Of a stretch of 64,000 bases of DNA, positions 28,177-37,659 are shown piece by piece. The notes under the pieces are model-generated. The model ran no database searches, was not told where the DNA came from, and worked only from the letters and a program-made list of their open reading frames with translations. Position numbers and translations under genes: made by a program. The stretch is from the NCBI GenBank assembly GCA_963812085.1, contig CAWETL010000004.1, positions 603,226 to 667,225 on the forward strand, given 5' to 3'. How positions within the stretch are numbered: the stretch's first letter is position 1; every line of letters begins with the position of its first letter. Source of the DNA: SPDF01 sp963812085. GTDB lineage: Bacteria > Gemmatimonadota > Gemmatimonadetes > Gemmatimonadales > GWC2-71-9.

Positions 28177-29169
28177 ATGCTAAAGAAACCTAGGCGCTTT
28201 CTTTCTTCAACGCTATCTCAAATTAGCAGCCGTGGACACGAGTTTATTATGAATAGTTCCTACTTTGGAATGCCTGGGTTCGTGCAGTTTGAAGTAACAA
28301 CCAAATGTAATATTGCCTGCAAAAACTGCCTGAGGACGTTGGAACATGCTAATCAAGTTGATCGTGATATGCCACTTAGCTTCTTCAACTCTATTATCAA
28401 CCAGTTGAAGTATCCGACCAAATCAGTACACATTGTCGGTATGGGCGAACCTCTTTTAAACCCTGAGATTTTCTCGATGATTACCTCTGCCAAGAAAAAA
28501 GGATTTAAGGTGAGTCTAATCGACAATTTTACTCTGGTCAACAGGGAAAAATCACTTGAATTTATTGCTTCAGGCCTCGACTTTTTGTATATTTCTTTTG
28601 ACAGCGCTTCTAAGGAAACTTTTGAAGAACTACGAACCGGTGCATGCTTCGAAAAGATAATAGACAATATTGAAGTCTTCGTCAAAACAAAGAAAGAAGC
28701 CAAAGCCAAAACACCAGTTTTTATCTTCAAATCTACCATTTCTAAATTCAACTTGCACGAACTACCACAACTCATGAAACTCGCAGAAGACTTGGGAGCA
28801 GAGGGAATAAATTTTGGAAAAATGATGAGTGAAGAAGATTCCTCCACGAAAATTTTACTAAATCGCCTAGATGCGAAAGAACTGCCAAAAAGTAACATAT
28901 TTGTCGACCCTTGCGAAATGAGCGATTCCTACTTATGTGACGCACTCAGAGGATGTTACGTTACAGTTGATGGAAAAGTCTTGCCCTGTGGTCTCATACC
29001 CGAATCGGCGCCTAGAGCAAAATATGATCAATTCCAGCTCGGAGACTTGCGACTTAACACGATAAGCGAGATATGGCAGTCGCCCAGTTTTAGGCAATTC
29101 AGAAAGAAAATTAGATCAGGGCAATATTTGCCCTGGTGCAAAACGTGTGCAGGATATAAAAGCCGCTAA
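28177..29169 (+). CDS. Radical SAM protein with SPASM-type C-terminus
   Basis: 330 residues. The radical SAM cluster motif is C44-x3-C48-x2-C51 in TTKCNIACKNCLRT. VHIVGMGEPLLNPEIF provides the GGEP-like SAM site. The C-terminal part has further cysteines (DPCEMS, GCYVTVDGKVLPCGL, LPWCKTCAGY) typical of a SPASM auxiliary-cluster domain. Substrates of this group range from peptides to sugars. Its place among glycan genes suggests modification of a sugar or a lipid-linked intermediate, but this is inference only. Confidence 0.85.
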   Translation: MLKKPRRFLSSTLSQISSRGHEFIMNSSYFGMPGFVQFEVTTKCNIACKNCLRTLEHANQVDRDMPLSFFNSIINQLKYPTKSVHIVGMGEPLLNPEIFSMITSAKKKGFKVSLIDNFTLVNREKSLEFIASGLDFLYISFDSASKETFEELRTGACFEKIIDNIEVFVKTKKEAKAKTPVFIFKSTISKFNLHELPQLMKLAEDLGAEGINFGKMMSEEDSSTKILLNRLDAKELPKSNIFVDPCEMSDSYLCDALRGCYVTVDGKVLPCGLIPESAPRAKYDQFQLGDLRLNTISEIWQSPSFRQFRKKIRSGQYLPWCKTCAGYKSR

Positions 29170-29237
29170 AGAAGTTTCTAGTAGAGTCAATATCTTTCTT
29201 CCTCTAGAAAGGCTACAAGAGGTCAGGGGCGATTTAA

Positions 29238-30422
29238 ATGGAATCAATCAACAACATTGTTTGGCGTGTCCTCAAAACAAGACCTTTTGAACCTATACGT
29301 CCAAAAATCTTGCGTTCAAATGTATACCTCTTGAAAGGAAAAATTCAATCTAATCTTGATCTCTCAGTCGTGATTCTGGGCTCAAAAGAAAGCAGAGAAT
29401 ATTTCTCAAATCTCATTTTTGTCGATAAGCCAAAGATTGAATTTCTTGGAAAACAAACTCAAAATAACCTTGCCTCACTAACCAAGACCGTGAATGGAAA
29501 CTTTGTAATAGTTGAAGCCAACTGGCTTTCTACGCGTTTTTTTCTTAATAACGCTTTTTTCGTATCGCCGCGAATTGACTTCGTGTTGAATATTGCTCGC
29601 TCAATGGAGACCATTCAAAATGGATTTTCTGAAAGCAAAAAGCGAGGGATGAAAAAAGCGGCTAAAGCCGGCTACACGTATGAAATTACTAAGGATCCAG
29701 CGAAGATAGAATCGGTCTTTAATGACATTTACTTACCACATATGGTTAAGAGACATGGTAAATCTGCGCTCCCCGTAAGTTTTGCCGAATTTAAAAGATT
29801 ATCATCCGAAGGTGATCTTTTATTAACAAAACTGGGTCAAGAGTGTGTTTGCGGAGCTCTACTTGTTCGTAATGGAGATGAACTCCATGCGCCAGTTTTT
29901 GCCATAAAAGAAGTCGATCGCAAACTAGCTTTGGGAAGTTATGCATTGTACTATTCTTGCATTAATTTGGGTATTCAACGGGGATTTGCAAGATTGGATT
30001 TTGGCGAAACTCCTCCTTTCATAAAAGATGGAGGATTTCAATACAAGAAAAGCTTTGGGATGCAAATAAGACCCGCGCAAGGACCTAATGCTCAGGTCTT
30101 CGGCATAAGATTCTCAAACATGAGCGGTCCCGTCAGGGATTTTCTTGAAAAGAACCCCTTTGTATTTGTGGATGAAAATAGTCTGAGCGGTCTTGTTTTT
30201 CTTGAGTCTTTCAAAGATTTCTCTGATTCCTTTTGCATCCCCGGTCTTTCAAGTTTGTATATCATTTCCTCTGATCTTGACTGTGCCAATATGCCGAGTT
30301 TCAACCTTCGGAGAATATCATTGGATAATTATTCGGGCGAAACAACTTCCGCCTTGAAGTTGTTGATAAAGATGTGCAATGAAGAAGGCTATTATGTGTA
30401 CCGCATGTTTTTCCAGAAATAG
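29238..30422 (+). CDS. FemAB/GNAT-like acyltransferase
   Basis: 394 residues. The GNAT/FemAB core has GFSESKKRGMKKAAKAGYTY, DIYLPHMVKRHGKSALPVSF, CGALLVRNGDELHAPVFAIK and SYALYYSCINLGIQRGFARL, then DFGETPPFIKDGGFQYKKSF. This matches the acetyltransferase group that includes FemAB-like and cellulose-biosynthesis CelD proteins. It may attach an acyl or aminoacyl group to a surface glycan. The C-terminal ~100 residues match nothing I know. It follows the radical SAM gene by 68 nt and is probably co-transcribed. Confidence 0.75.
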   Translation: MESINNIVWRVLKTRPFEPIRPKILRSNVYLLKGKIQSNLDLSVVILGSKESREYFSNLIFVDKPKIEFLGKQTQNNLASLTKTVNGNFVIVEANWLSTRFFLNNAFFVSPRIDFVLNIARSMETIQNGFSESKKRGMKKAAKAGYTYEITKDPAKIESVFNDIYLPHMVKRHGKSALPVSFAEFKRLSSEGDLLLTKLGQECVCGALLVRNGDELHAPVFAIKEVDRKLALGSYALYYSCINLGIQRGFARLDFGETPPFIKDGGFQYKKSFGMQIRPAQGPNAQVFGIRFSNMSGPVRDFLEKNPFVFVDENSLSGLVFLESFKDFSDSFCIPGLSSLYIISSDLDCANMPSFNLRRISLDNYSGETTSALKLLIKMCNEEGYYVYRMFFQK

Positions 30423-30791
30423 CAAGCTCCGGCTTTTTTTCAACAGGTTCACTCGCGCTATTCACAATTGCGCCAGCTAAAGGCTTGAAGTAGAGCTATC
30501 TTTGATTGTAACTGTTACTGTTGTTGCTCATTCAGTTGAGTAACTGGTTCTATCTTTTTGCATGGTTACACTAAGGAGCACTCGGAGTTTGAGCTGGAGT
30601 GGAAGTTCCCTGTGTTATTGGTGTTTCAGTGGGCTCGGGGAAGAATCTAAACAGCAAAATCAGTCCCATAGACGCTAATCGAATCGGAGCGAGCTGTGAA
30701 TAATAATATGAATTATTAATACGGCAGCAATATAAGACTGTGCGGATGAAATAACAAATTCAAAGAGGAATAACATTAAGGGGTTAATTTA
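30423..30791. other. Intergenic region with a possible minus-strand remnant
   Basis: About 370 bp. On the minus strand, from about 30730 to a stop at 30571-30573, a short frame reads LASMGLILLFRFFPEPTETP followed by a Thr/Pro-rich tail. This looks like the end of a membrane-anchored surface protein. It has no start of its own, so it is at best a leftover. The plus strand holds the promoter and an AAGGGG ribosome binding site for the epimerase gene. Confidence 0.4.
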
Positions 30792-31781
30792 ATGTCTGAA
30801 AGAAAACGAATTCTGATAACAGGAGGCGCAGGTTTTATCGGAAGTCATCTGACGGAGAATTTAGTCAAAAATGGCCATTCAGTAAAAATATTGGATGACT
30901 TCTCAACAGGCAGCGTTAACAATATCATGGAACTTTTCAACTATAAGAACTTTAAAATGATACGTGGTTCCGTAACAGACAGAGAGCTTGTTGCAAAAGC
31001 CGCATCGGATGTTGACGCAATCTTCCATTTGGCAGCCCAGGTTCATGTTGACAGATCCGTTATTGAGCCGAGAAAAACCTTTGAGGTAAACACGATAGGT
31101 ACTTTAAATGTGCTTGACGCTGCTTTAGAAAATGATATCGAACTGGTAGCGTATGCATCAACCAGTGAAGTTTATGGCTCAGCCAAATATGCGCCCATGG
31201 ATGAGGATCATCCACTAAATCCAGCTTCTCCGTATGCTGCGAGCAAAGCTGCTGCAGATAGACTCTGCTTTTCATATTACAACACTTACAAACTCCCGGT
31301 GGTAATAGTCCGTTGTTTTAACACTTATGGACCAAGACAAAAGAACAGTGGTTATGCTGCAGCTATACCAAAATTCTTGCATAGGGCCTCGTCGCGTTTG
31401 CCTCCAATTATTTATGGCGATGGTCTTCAGACGCGGGACTATATGTACGTGAAAGACACTGTAAAGGCTTACACCCTCGTTTTAGAATCTTACAAAAAGG
31501 TCTTAGGGCAGGCAATCAATTTTGGAACGGGACAAGAAGTCAGCATTCTAGATTTAGCAAAGGCAATTGTTGAGTTGTCTGGCAACAACCTTTCTCCTGT
31601 TCATACGGCTTCGCGTCCGGGAGAAGTGAAAAGACTCTGCGCAGACACAACTTTGGCCAAGAAAATGCTGGGCTTTGAGCCTGATTATACGCTGAAAGAA
31701 GGGTTGAAGGAATTCTCCAAATGGTATGAAGAAGGAAGATTTGATGAATGGACATCATACACGAGTGGCGGGGAGACATAA
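30792..31781 (+). CDS. NAD-dependent sugar-nucleotide epimerase/dehydratase (extended SDR)
   Basis: 329 residues. NAD-binding G11-x2-G14-x2-G17 in TGGAGFIGSHL, HLAAQVHVDRSV, the serine/threonine of YASTSEVYGS (123-125) and the Y148-x3-K152 catalytic pair. IIYGDGLQTRDYMYVKD is the usual C-terminal nucleotide-sugar block. It fits UDP-GlcNAc/UDP-Glc 4-epimerase or a dTDP/UDP-sugar 4,6-dehydratase; the T-S-E-V-Y context cannot decide. The aminotransferase gene starts 5 nt after its stop, which favours a 4-keto sugar being passed on. Confidence 0.88.
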   Translation: MSERKRILITGGAGFIGSHLTENLVKNGHSVKILDDFSTGSVNNIMELFNYKNFKMIRGSVTDRELVAKAASDVDAIFHLAAQVHVDRSVIEPRKTFEVNTIGTLNVLDAALENDIELVAYASTSEVYGSAKYAPMDEDHPLNPASPYAASKAAADRLCFSYYNTYKLPVVIVRCFNTYGPRQKNSGYAAAIPKFLHRASSRLPPIIYGDGLQTRDYMYVKDTVKAYTLVLESYKKVLGQAINFGTGQEVSILDLAKAIVELSGNNLSPVHTASRPGEVKRLCADTTLAKKMLGFEPDYTLKEGLKEFSKWYEEGRFDEWTSYTSGGET

Positions 31782-31786
31782 CCCGG

Positions 31787-32944
31787 ATGCAGCATGATGA
31801 AATTCCTTTTTTCTTACCTAGCATAACAAGAGAAGACAAGAAGGCAGTGTGTGATGCTCTAAGTTCGCGTTGGCTCACTGGGGGTCCTAGAGCCAGAGCC
31901 TTCGAAGCAGATTTTGCTGACTACGTAGGATCCAAATATGCTGTTGCAGTAAACAGTTGTACAGCAGCTTTGCACCTTGCTATGAGGGCACTAAACATAG
32001 GCGCCGGAGATGAGGTAATAGTGCCCGACCTCACTTTTGCTGCAACCGCAAATGCCGCCATTTTCTGCGGAGCAAAACCCGTTTTCGCTGATATTGATGA
32101 AAAAACTTTCAACATATCCGCGGAACAGATATCCGAGAAAATAACGTCGAAAACCAAGGCAATAATTCCAGTGCACTATGGCGGTCAACCTTGTGACATG
32201 AAAGAAATCTTGGAAATAGCAGAAGATCATAAACTCTTTGTAGTCGAAGATTGCGCGCATTCCCTCGGTGCAACCTACGGAGGTAAACAGACAGGCACCT
32301 TCGGCACAATGGGTTGCTTTAGCTTCTACCCTACGAAGATAATAACAACACTTGAAGGCGGAATGGTTACAACCGACGACAAAAAAATCGACAAGAAACT
32401 GCGCCTCTTGCGAGAGCATGGCATGGACCGAAATGCCATAGAAAGAGAATCCAACTCCAACTGGTTTTATGACGTCGTCGATCTTGGCTATAATTACAGA
32501 CTGACAGAGCCGCAGGCAGCGTTGGGCATGTCACAATTGAAGAGAGTAAACGACGGGATAAAACGACGAATTCGCCTAGCGAGTTATTATACTAGGCACC
32601 TTAGCAGCCGCAGTCTTGGCATAGGAACTCCATCCATGGCACCGAATCGATCCCACATTTTTCACCTTTACACAATAAAGATAGAAGAAAACTCGCTTGG
32701 AATAACCAGAAATGAAGTGTTTAAAAGCCTATCAAACGCTGGGATTCAATCCAGCGTACACTATACTCCGCTACATAAGATGTCCTTCTACAAGCAATTT
32801 CTTAAAGAGGCACCTCACTTTCCAGTTGCTGAAAAAATCTACAAAGAAATCCTTTCCCTACCAATATATCCTACACTTAAGAAAGCACAAATAACGACTG
32901 TAACAACAAAGATTAAAGAAACTCTAGAAAGAAAGGTACACTAA
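31787..32944 (+). CDS. DegT/DnrJ/EryC1/StrS sugar aminotransferase
   Basis: 385 residues from ATG 31787 (ATG 31748 would overlap the epimerase gene). It is PLP-dependent: FVVEDCAHSLGATYGG carries the cofactor aspartate, and FSFYPTKIITTLEGGMV carries the Schiff-base lysine, K184. RLTEPQAALGMSQL and the C-terminal HYTPLH are family blocks. It converts a 4-keto (or 3-keto) sugar nucleotide to the amino sugar using glutamate. With the epimerase/dehydratase just upstream and the WecD-like acetyltransferase at 23.1 kb it forms an amino-sugar route. Confidence 0.9.
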   Translation: MQHDEIPFFLPSITREDKKAVCDALSSRWLTGGPRARAFEADFADYVGSKYAVAVNSCTAALHLAMRALNIGAGDEVIVPDLTFAATANAAIFCGAKPVFADIDEKTFNISAEQISEKITSKTKAIIPVHYGGQPCDMKEILEIAEDHKLFVVEDCAHSLGATYGGKQTGTFGTMGCFSFYPTKIITTLEGGMVTTDDKKIDKKLRLLREHGMDRNAIERESNSNWFYDVVDLGYNYRLTEPQAALGMSQLKRVNDGIKRRIRLASYYTRHLSSRSLGIGTPSMAPNRSHIFHLYTIKIEENSLGITRNEVFKSLSNAGIQSSVHYTPLHKMSFYKQFLKEAPHFPVAEKIYKEILSLPIYPTLKKAQITTVTTKIKETLERKVH

Positions 32945-33113
32945 TCTCGTGCCCTATGGAAGGTCGTTGCGCTTTTACGAAAACTTGTGACAGTTTCTCC
33001 TTGGCCGTGTTACAGATGCTCGTGAGGATTGACGGTAGCCAAGCCAATTAGCGCGATAGTCAAGTAGTGCATTCTACCAAGAAATATCTTTGTCATAGTT
33101 AGTGGTTAAGAAT

Positions 33114-33839
33114 ATGAGGGGGACAATACTACAGCCAACCTATTTGCCTTGGCTGGGCTATTTTGAAATTCTTGATTCGGTAGATGTCTTTGTTGTATTT
33201 GACCATGTTCATTTTGAAAGAAAGTCTTGGCAGCAAAGGAATAGAATAAAGACGTCTAATGGTGTCGTTACTTTGACTGTGCCTGTGATGCGAACAGGAA
33301 GAAATACGCGAATTTGCGACGCAGAAATTTCACATAGCCATGGAAATCCGTTGGAGAAGCATTGGAAGACGATAAGGTTTGCGTATAAGAAGACGCCGTT
33401 CTTTAGCAAATATGAATCGATCTTTCAAGACATATACTCCCAGAAATACAGTCTGTTGAGGGACCTAAATTTCGCTCTAATTAAAGCAATCTCTGAAATT
33501 CTTGGTCTTGACAAGAAGATAATTTTTTCATCACGCCTAAATTTGAATGATGAGAGTATTGGTAAGACCCAAAAGGTAGTCAATCTATGTAAAAAGCTTG
33601 AAGTAACATCTCTGTATGACGGAAAAAGCGCGGCTGAATTCCTGAATCTATCTTTGTTCGATAAAGAAGGCATTTCGGTAAATTTTCAAAACTACAAACA
33701 TCCAACATACCGTCAGTTATGGGGAAATTTTGTACCTTATTTGTCTGTAATTGATTTACTTTTTAACGAAGGCGGTTCAAGTTTGGAGATTATTAGACGC
33801 GGAAGCGCGTCTGGGCGAGAGGTCGTTGAAACCAGCTAG
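33114..33839 (+). CDS. WbqC-like family protein (second copy)
   Basis: 241 residues. I prefer ATG 33114, directly before the family start ILQPTYLPWLGYFEILDSVD; GTG 33102 is possible. VFDHVHFERKSWQQRNRIK and WGNFVPYLSVIDLLFNEGG match the other copy at 24.2 kb, but the two proteins differ widely in between, so the duplication is old. Function is unproven. It may act on the same amino-sugar intermediates as the neighbouring aminotransferase. Confidence 0.85.
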   Translation: MRGTILQPTYLPWLGYFEILDSVDVFVVFDHVHFERKSWQQRNRIKTSNGVVTLTVPVMRTGRNTRICDAEISHSHGNPLEKHWKTIRFAYKKTPFFSKYESIFQDIYSQKYSLLRDLNFALIKAISEILGLDKKIIFSSRLNLNDESIGKTQKVVNLCKKLEVTSLYDGKSAAEFLNLSLFDKEGISVNFQNYKHPTYRQLWGNFVPYLSVIDLLFNEGGSSLEIIRRGSASGREVVETS

Positions 33840-33971
33840 CTAATAATTTATTTTTGTCCGTAAGCTAGAGTCAGTGTGTTCGAAGTGTTCTTTTCAGTTG
33901 GCGTTTGAGCTGGTTTGGACGGGATTGTCATGCGCGCAAAATTCCTGCGCGGAACGCCCTATTTCTGAGAG

Positions 33972-34787
33972 TCATGCCTTGCAGAAGTAGCCTAGCCAAT
34001 GGTCCATGACTTCTCCCAAGTTGCCCATCACCCTCCTTCCTTGTATGTCATAGATCTCCACATCTTTGAAGCCGACATTAAGCAACTGTCTGATTTGTTC
34101 ATCGGGTGCGATGAAATAAGTCTGCAGGGCGAATCCAAGAGCACCATCATTAATAATGAGATATTTTCCTTCCTTTCGTCTTAGCTGCTTGTATATGGTT
34201 CTGTTGAACCAGCGTGAGAGTAAAATTCGTTGAAGCTCTTCCAAAAGCATTAAGGGGTGTCTGCTGAACCTGAAATTGAAGATGTGCTGTCCATAATTCA
34301 GATTATGTGTTGAAAAGGAAAAGTAACCGCCCCCTTTGGCAACCCGATGTATTTCAGATAGCATTTTCATTCGGTCCTCATGGTTTACATAGTCAATGCC
34401 GTTGCAGGTAAACAAGATAAAATCAAAGGTGCCGTTCTTAAGTAGGCTTAAGTCTCTTGCATCCATCACCTCAAAATTGTATTTTGGCAAGCGCTTTCGA
34501 CAAGCATCCACCATCATCTTGGAGTAATCTATTCCTAGATATTCTTTGACTAACGGCGCGAAATATGCGGCAGTACGCCCTCCACCCACACCTATATCAA
34601 GCATTCTCATCTCTGAAAGTCGGTCTTTCAGCTTGGCGAGAACCACCAGCTCTGGTTTATCCCAGAAACATAAATTGGAAAAATATTCCACCACGTCAGG
34701 GGATTCATAGACACTTTTGTTTGATTGAGCTCCCACAGCGCACTTGCCATACCCCAATACTCTGGTCTTCAGTCTCTCAAATACCAA
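33972..34787 (-). CDS. Class I SAM-dependent methyltransferase
   Basis: 271 residues from TTG 34787. Motif I is MLDIGVGGGRTAAYFAPLV, followed by YLGIDYSKMMVDACRKRL, NFEVMDARDLSLL, FDFILFTCNGIDYVNHEDR and EIHRVAKGGGYFSFSTHN. It resembles small-molecule methyltransferases of surface-glycan and lipid pathways. It is encoded opposite to the glycan genes on its left, so it has its own promoter in the ~260 bp before the DUF362 gene. Confidence 0.88.
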   Translation of the reverse strand: MVFERLKTRVLGYGKCAVGAQSNKSVYESPDVVEYFSNLCFWDKPELVVLAKLKDRLSEMRMLDIGVGGGRTAAYFAPLVKEYLGIDYSKMMVDACRKRLPKYNFEVMDARDLSLLKNGTFDFILFTCNGIDYVNHEDRMKMLSEIHRVAKGGGYFSFSTHNLNYGQHIFNFRFSRHPLMLLEELQRILLSRWFNRTIYKQLRRKEGKYLIINDGALGFALQTYFIAPDEQIRQLLNVGFKDVEIYDIQGRRVMGNLGEVMDHWLGYFCKA

Positions 34788-35045
34788 TAGAACCAGACCC
34801 CTTATTCGAGAAGCTGAGGGGCGGTTTTAAGCCTTTTGATGTTATTGACGGAGCAAGACTTTAGCGCAAACATGAATAACTCCAAACAATCTGAAAGTGA
34901 ACCAAGCTACATAATAGCGGCCGGTGAGATATCTCCCGCCCTTTTTGGCTCTTGCTAAATTTCGTATAACAGTTTCTAGCGCGCTGTTATGTGGTTAAAT
35001 CAATTAGACTAGTAGTGCGTTCTGCCAAGTACACTTTTTCAGCAT

Positions 35046-36926
35046 TCAATTTGTTTGCCTTTTGTTATTTTGATTTGCTGTTTTCTTTTGCATTTTTCTG
35101 ATCGCAACTGTGGCGGCAATGATCGCAGTCGCGACAACTGCTGTGGCTACAGGGTAAGTTATTTCGGCTGAACGCGAAGGCGATGGTGAAGGGAAAAGAC
35201 TCTGTGACGGACTTCTCTGAGGCGTTGAGGATGGGTTTGGAGAGGGACTTGGGGCGAGAGAAAACGTGGGAGTTGACGAATAAGACGGCGAAGAAGAAGG
35301 CAACGTCGAGGTCGGTTGTGGAGAAGATGTTGGCGTAGGTGTTGGGGTAGGTGTTGGGGTTATTGTGGGTTCAGGAGTTGGTGTGGGAGTTGGCGGAGGA
35401 GTTGAAGACGGTGAAGGTGCGGTTGATGATGAAGGAGACGGCGAAGGGCTACCAGGATTTAGAACGTAAATGTTCATCTGTGCCTCATTAGTTGTGACTT
35501 GAACGCCCGCTCTGAGCAACGCGTCTCTCGCCTTAGGTAGCCATACTCCAAAAGCTTCCGTGGCTACCCCACTTTTGTTCGTACTTTCCGGATCAAGTGT
35601 GTGCGTGTCCGAATACCCTATCCTTTGAGCCGCTTGGACCAAAACGTATTTGCTCGCCCAATAATCCAAAGCCACCGGGTCGGTACTGGCTGCTAGAACA
35701 TTGGTCCTTGTTGCAAAGTTGTAGGGGGTACTAGGTCCGGCTCCAACATAGTTATCAGGAATAGCATTTACCCAGATAGCACACAAGATGTTTAGAGTCG
35801 GCATCCGAGTCTCAGCCATAAGCGTACCCATTCCGCCACTGGCGATGCTCTCATGACCATTGGCGAGACCGCCATTTATACCCTCAGTTTGGACGCCCAT
35901 ATAATGTTTAACTGCGCCGGTTACTCCGTACATGTTGTGTGACTTCAGAACTGGCATGTTAATTACCTTTAGCCTGTTCTCGTATTCTTGGCCGTTCCAT
36001 ATTCCGTTCTTAAAACTGATGTAGGTTCCGAAAATAGTCCGAAACTTGGGGTAGGACACTTGTATGTTCGTTATATTGTTCGGATTGGATTCTAAGATGT
36101 AGCCATCTTTCATGTCACCAGCGGTATACTCGTCTACTTGCGTCTTCCTTATTGGCATCCAATCGTAGGTCGAGACATTGTATTTCGCTGAATAGCTGTC
36201 AGCGACATCTTGCGGGCTTTGAGTGTGATCTTCTGCGTTATTGTTTGCCCCATTCATGAATGTTTGGAATTGGCCGTTGTCCGCAACTACTATTTCTCCG
36301 GTGAACCCGTTTGGGTGACTAATTATGGCTTGAATGAGCTGCCTTAATACATCGGTGTCAGTTCCGCCCCGCTCGTCCCACTCGGCGTTTATTTTAATTA
36401 GGACTACGTCGTTGGATTGAATCATAGAGTAGAAATCCAGTCCATTTGAAGCCATAAGATTAACTAGGTTGCTCGCAGTTGCTGTCTGTCTCCCGTTGAC
36501 GACGAAAATGTTCGATGGCGATGAAGCGGTAGCTGCGTGGCTTGAAAGAATCAAATTGATTTCCTGGTTGGGATTTTGAGCGTTCACTACTCGGAGGTCC
36601 TCCCAATATGGCACGGTTACTAGAATTGATGTGAACATGATTACAACTAAGCTTAGCACTTTACCCCATTTAGTCAAGTACTTAAAAGTCTTTAGTGTAA
36701 CTCCAACCAAGATTGCTGCTAGAAGAGGGAATGCCGCTAAGCTATTCGCTAATGCAGCTTGTTGACAAGGATATGCTATTCTCGAGGGTTTCGACCCAGT
36801 GCGGAACAGTAGCCACAGTAGACTGGCAATTCCCAACATTATTATTCCTTTTTTTGCATGCCTCCTCGTCCTGTGCCGCGAAGGAATGGCAAGCGCATCG
36901 TGCATGTAATGTTTTTTGTTTAGCAA
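35046..36926 (-). CDS. Membrane-anchored DUF362 protein with Ser/Pro/Thr stalk
   Basis: 626 residues from TTG 36926 (ATG 36905 also possible). Three N-terminal hydrophobic segments (IIMLGIASLLWLLF, FPLLAAILVGVTL, VLSLVVIMFTSILVTV) precede a DUF362 domain of about 380 residues. That domain shows DVVLIKINAEWDERGGTDTD, MPVLKSHNMYGVTGAVKHYM and STDPVALDYWASKYVL. A ~95-residue Ser/Pro/Thr stalk, probably glycosylated, leads to a C-terminal membrane helix with a basic tail. The domain is therefore displayed outside the cell. It may act on the surface layer, but the DUF362 chemistry is unknown. Confidence 0.8.
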   Translation of the reverse strand: MLNKKHYMHDALAIPSRHRTRRHAKKGIIMLGIASLLWLLFRTGSKPSRIAYPCQQAALANSLAAFPLLAAILVGVTLKTFKYLTKWGKVLSLVVIMFTSILVTVPYWEDLRVVNAQNPNQEINLILSSHAATASSPSNIFVVNGRQTATASNLVNLMASNGLDFYSMIQSNDVVLIKINAEWDERGGTDTDVLRQLIQAIISHPNGFTGEIVVADNGQFQTFMNGANNNAEDHTQSPQDVADSYSAKYNVSTYDWMPIRKTQVDEYTAGDMKDGYILESNPNNITNIQVSYPKFRTIFGTYISFKNGIWNGQEYENRLKVINMPVLKSHNMYGVTGAVKHYMGVQTEGINGGLANGHESIASGGMGTLMAETRMPTLNILCAIWVNAIPDNYVGAGPSTPYNFATRTNVLAASTDPVALDYWASKYVLVQAAQRIGYSDTHTLDPESTNKSGVATEAFGVWLPKARDALLRAGVQVTTNEAQMNIYVLNPGSPSPSPSSSTAPSPSSTPPPTPTPTPEPTITPTPTPTPTPTSSPQPTSTLPSSSPSYSSTPTFSLAPSPSPNPSSTPQRSPSQSLFPSPSPSRSAEITYPVATAVVATAIIAATVAIRKMQKKTANQNNKRQTN

Positions 36927-37272
36927 CGAAAATCCTCTACAGAATATTCTGGCTTTTTAGGAGCTACCGCCCATTGTTCTAAGACTACACAATTGTATTC
37001 CTATGATTTATTAACACTTATACTTATCATAGAAGCGATGTTTCAAGGGTACAAAAGCAAATTGAACTGGAGTAGCTTTTGCGCAACTAGCAATTCATGT
37101 TTCCGCCGTGCCGTTCATCATTCTGTCCGAAAAATTAGTGGCAGATAACGAGCACCTAAACCATATGCCACACGCTCCAAACCGCACAGAATTCTGTTCG
37201 AAAACATGTAAACGGAATATATACCTGCATGATAACAAGAATTATAAGTGACTTTAAATTCAAAGCAATCTG
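36927..37272. promoter_or_regulatory. Divergent intergenic region with promoters
   Basis: About 345 bp, AT-rich, with TTATTAACACTTATACTTATC at 37007-37027 (a possible minus-strand promoter for the DUF362 gene). An ATTATAAG element at 37241-37248, about 28 nt before the ATG at 37273, is consistent with a leaderless transcript on the plus strand. No other gene is visible. Confidence 0.4.
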
Positions 37273-37473
37273 ATGCAGCGTCGGAATAGAGTAGTAGCAT
37301 TTTTGGTCATGCCGTTAGCTGTCTTTCTCTGGTTCATCGGCTGGTCGCTGACTTATTTAGGCTCAAAACAAAAACCGGTACAAATGAAAGCTCCGAAGCA
37401 AGAAAACGTCGTTTTCACAGTCTTGCCACCAGAACATCAAATCATACACCAAAAACTAAAACCCAGAACCTAA
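37273..37473 (+). CDS. Small membrane protein
   Basis: 66 residues. A basic N-terminus (MQRRNRVVAF) leads into one helix (LVMPLAVFLWFIGWSLTYLG) and a Pro/Lys-rich soluble tail. A similar plan, RRRIVTIALLPFLAPIFLIG, is found in the small protein at 57.3 kb, so this may be a recurring archaeal small membrane protein family. Function unknown. A TATA-like element sits 28 nt before the start. Confidence 0.6.
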   Translation: MQRRNRVVAFLVMPLAVFLWFIGWSLTYLGSKQKPVQMKAPKQENVVFTVLPPEHQIIHQKLKPRT

Positions 37474-37659
37474 AAAACTGCTGCTACCACACCAAGAGCA
37501 ACACCACACAAGAAAAATTGACTCCCTCAAATTTAAGCCAACATGGATTCCTTTTTCGGGGCCAATTGAGAATGTACAATTATTTGACGCTGTCTTCATA
37601 TTTCGGATATTGAATTGTTTTCCTATTGGGAACATTATTTATACTACTATCTAGCGCCT

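Noticed and set aside
33000..35040. Recurring TAGTGC(A/G)TTCT(A/G)CCAAG in spacers at 33.07 and 35.01 kb
   Set aside because: Only about 17 bp, two copies, not at a constant distance from a gene; could be chance.
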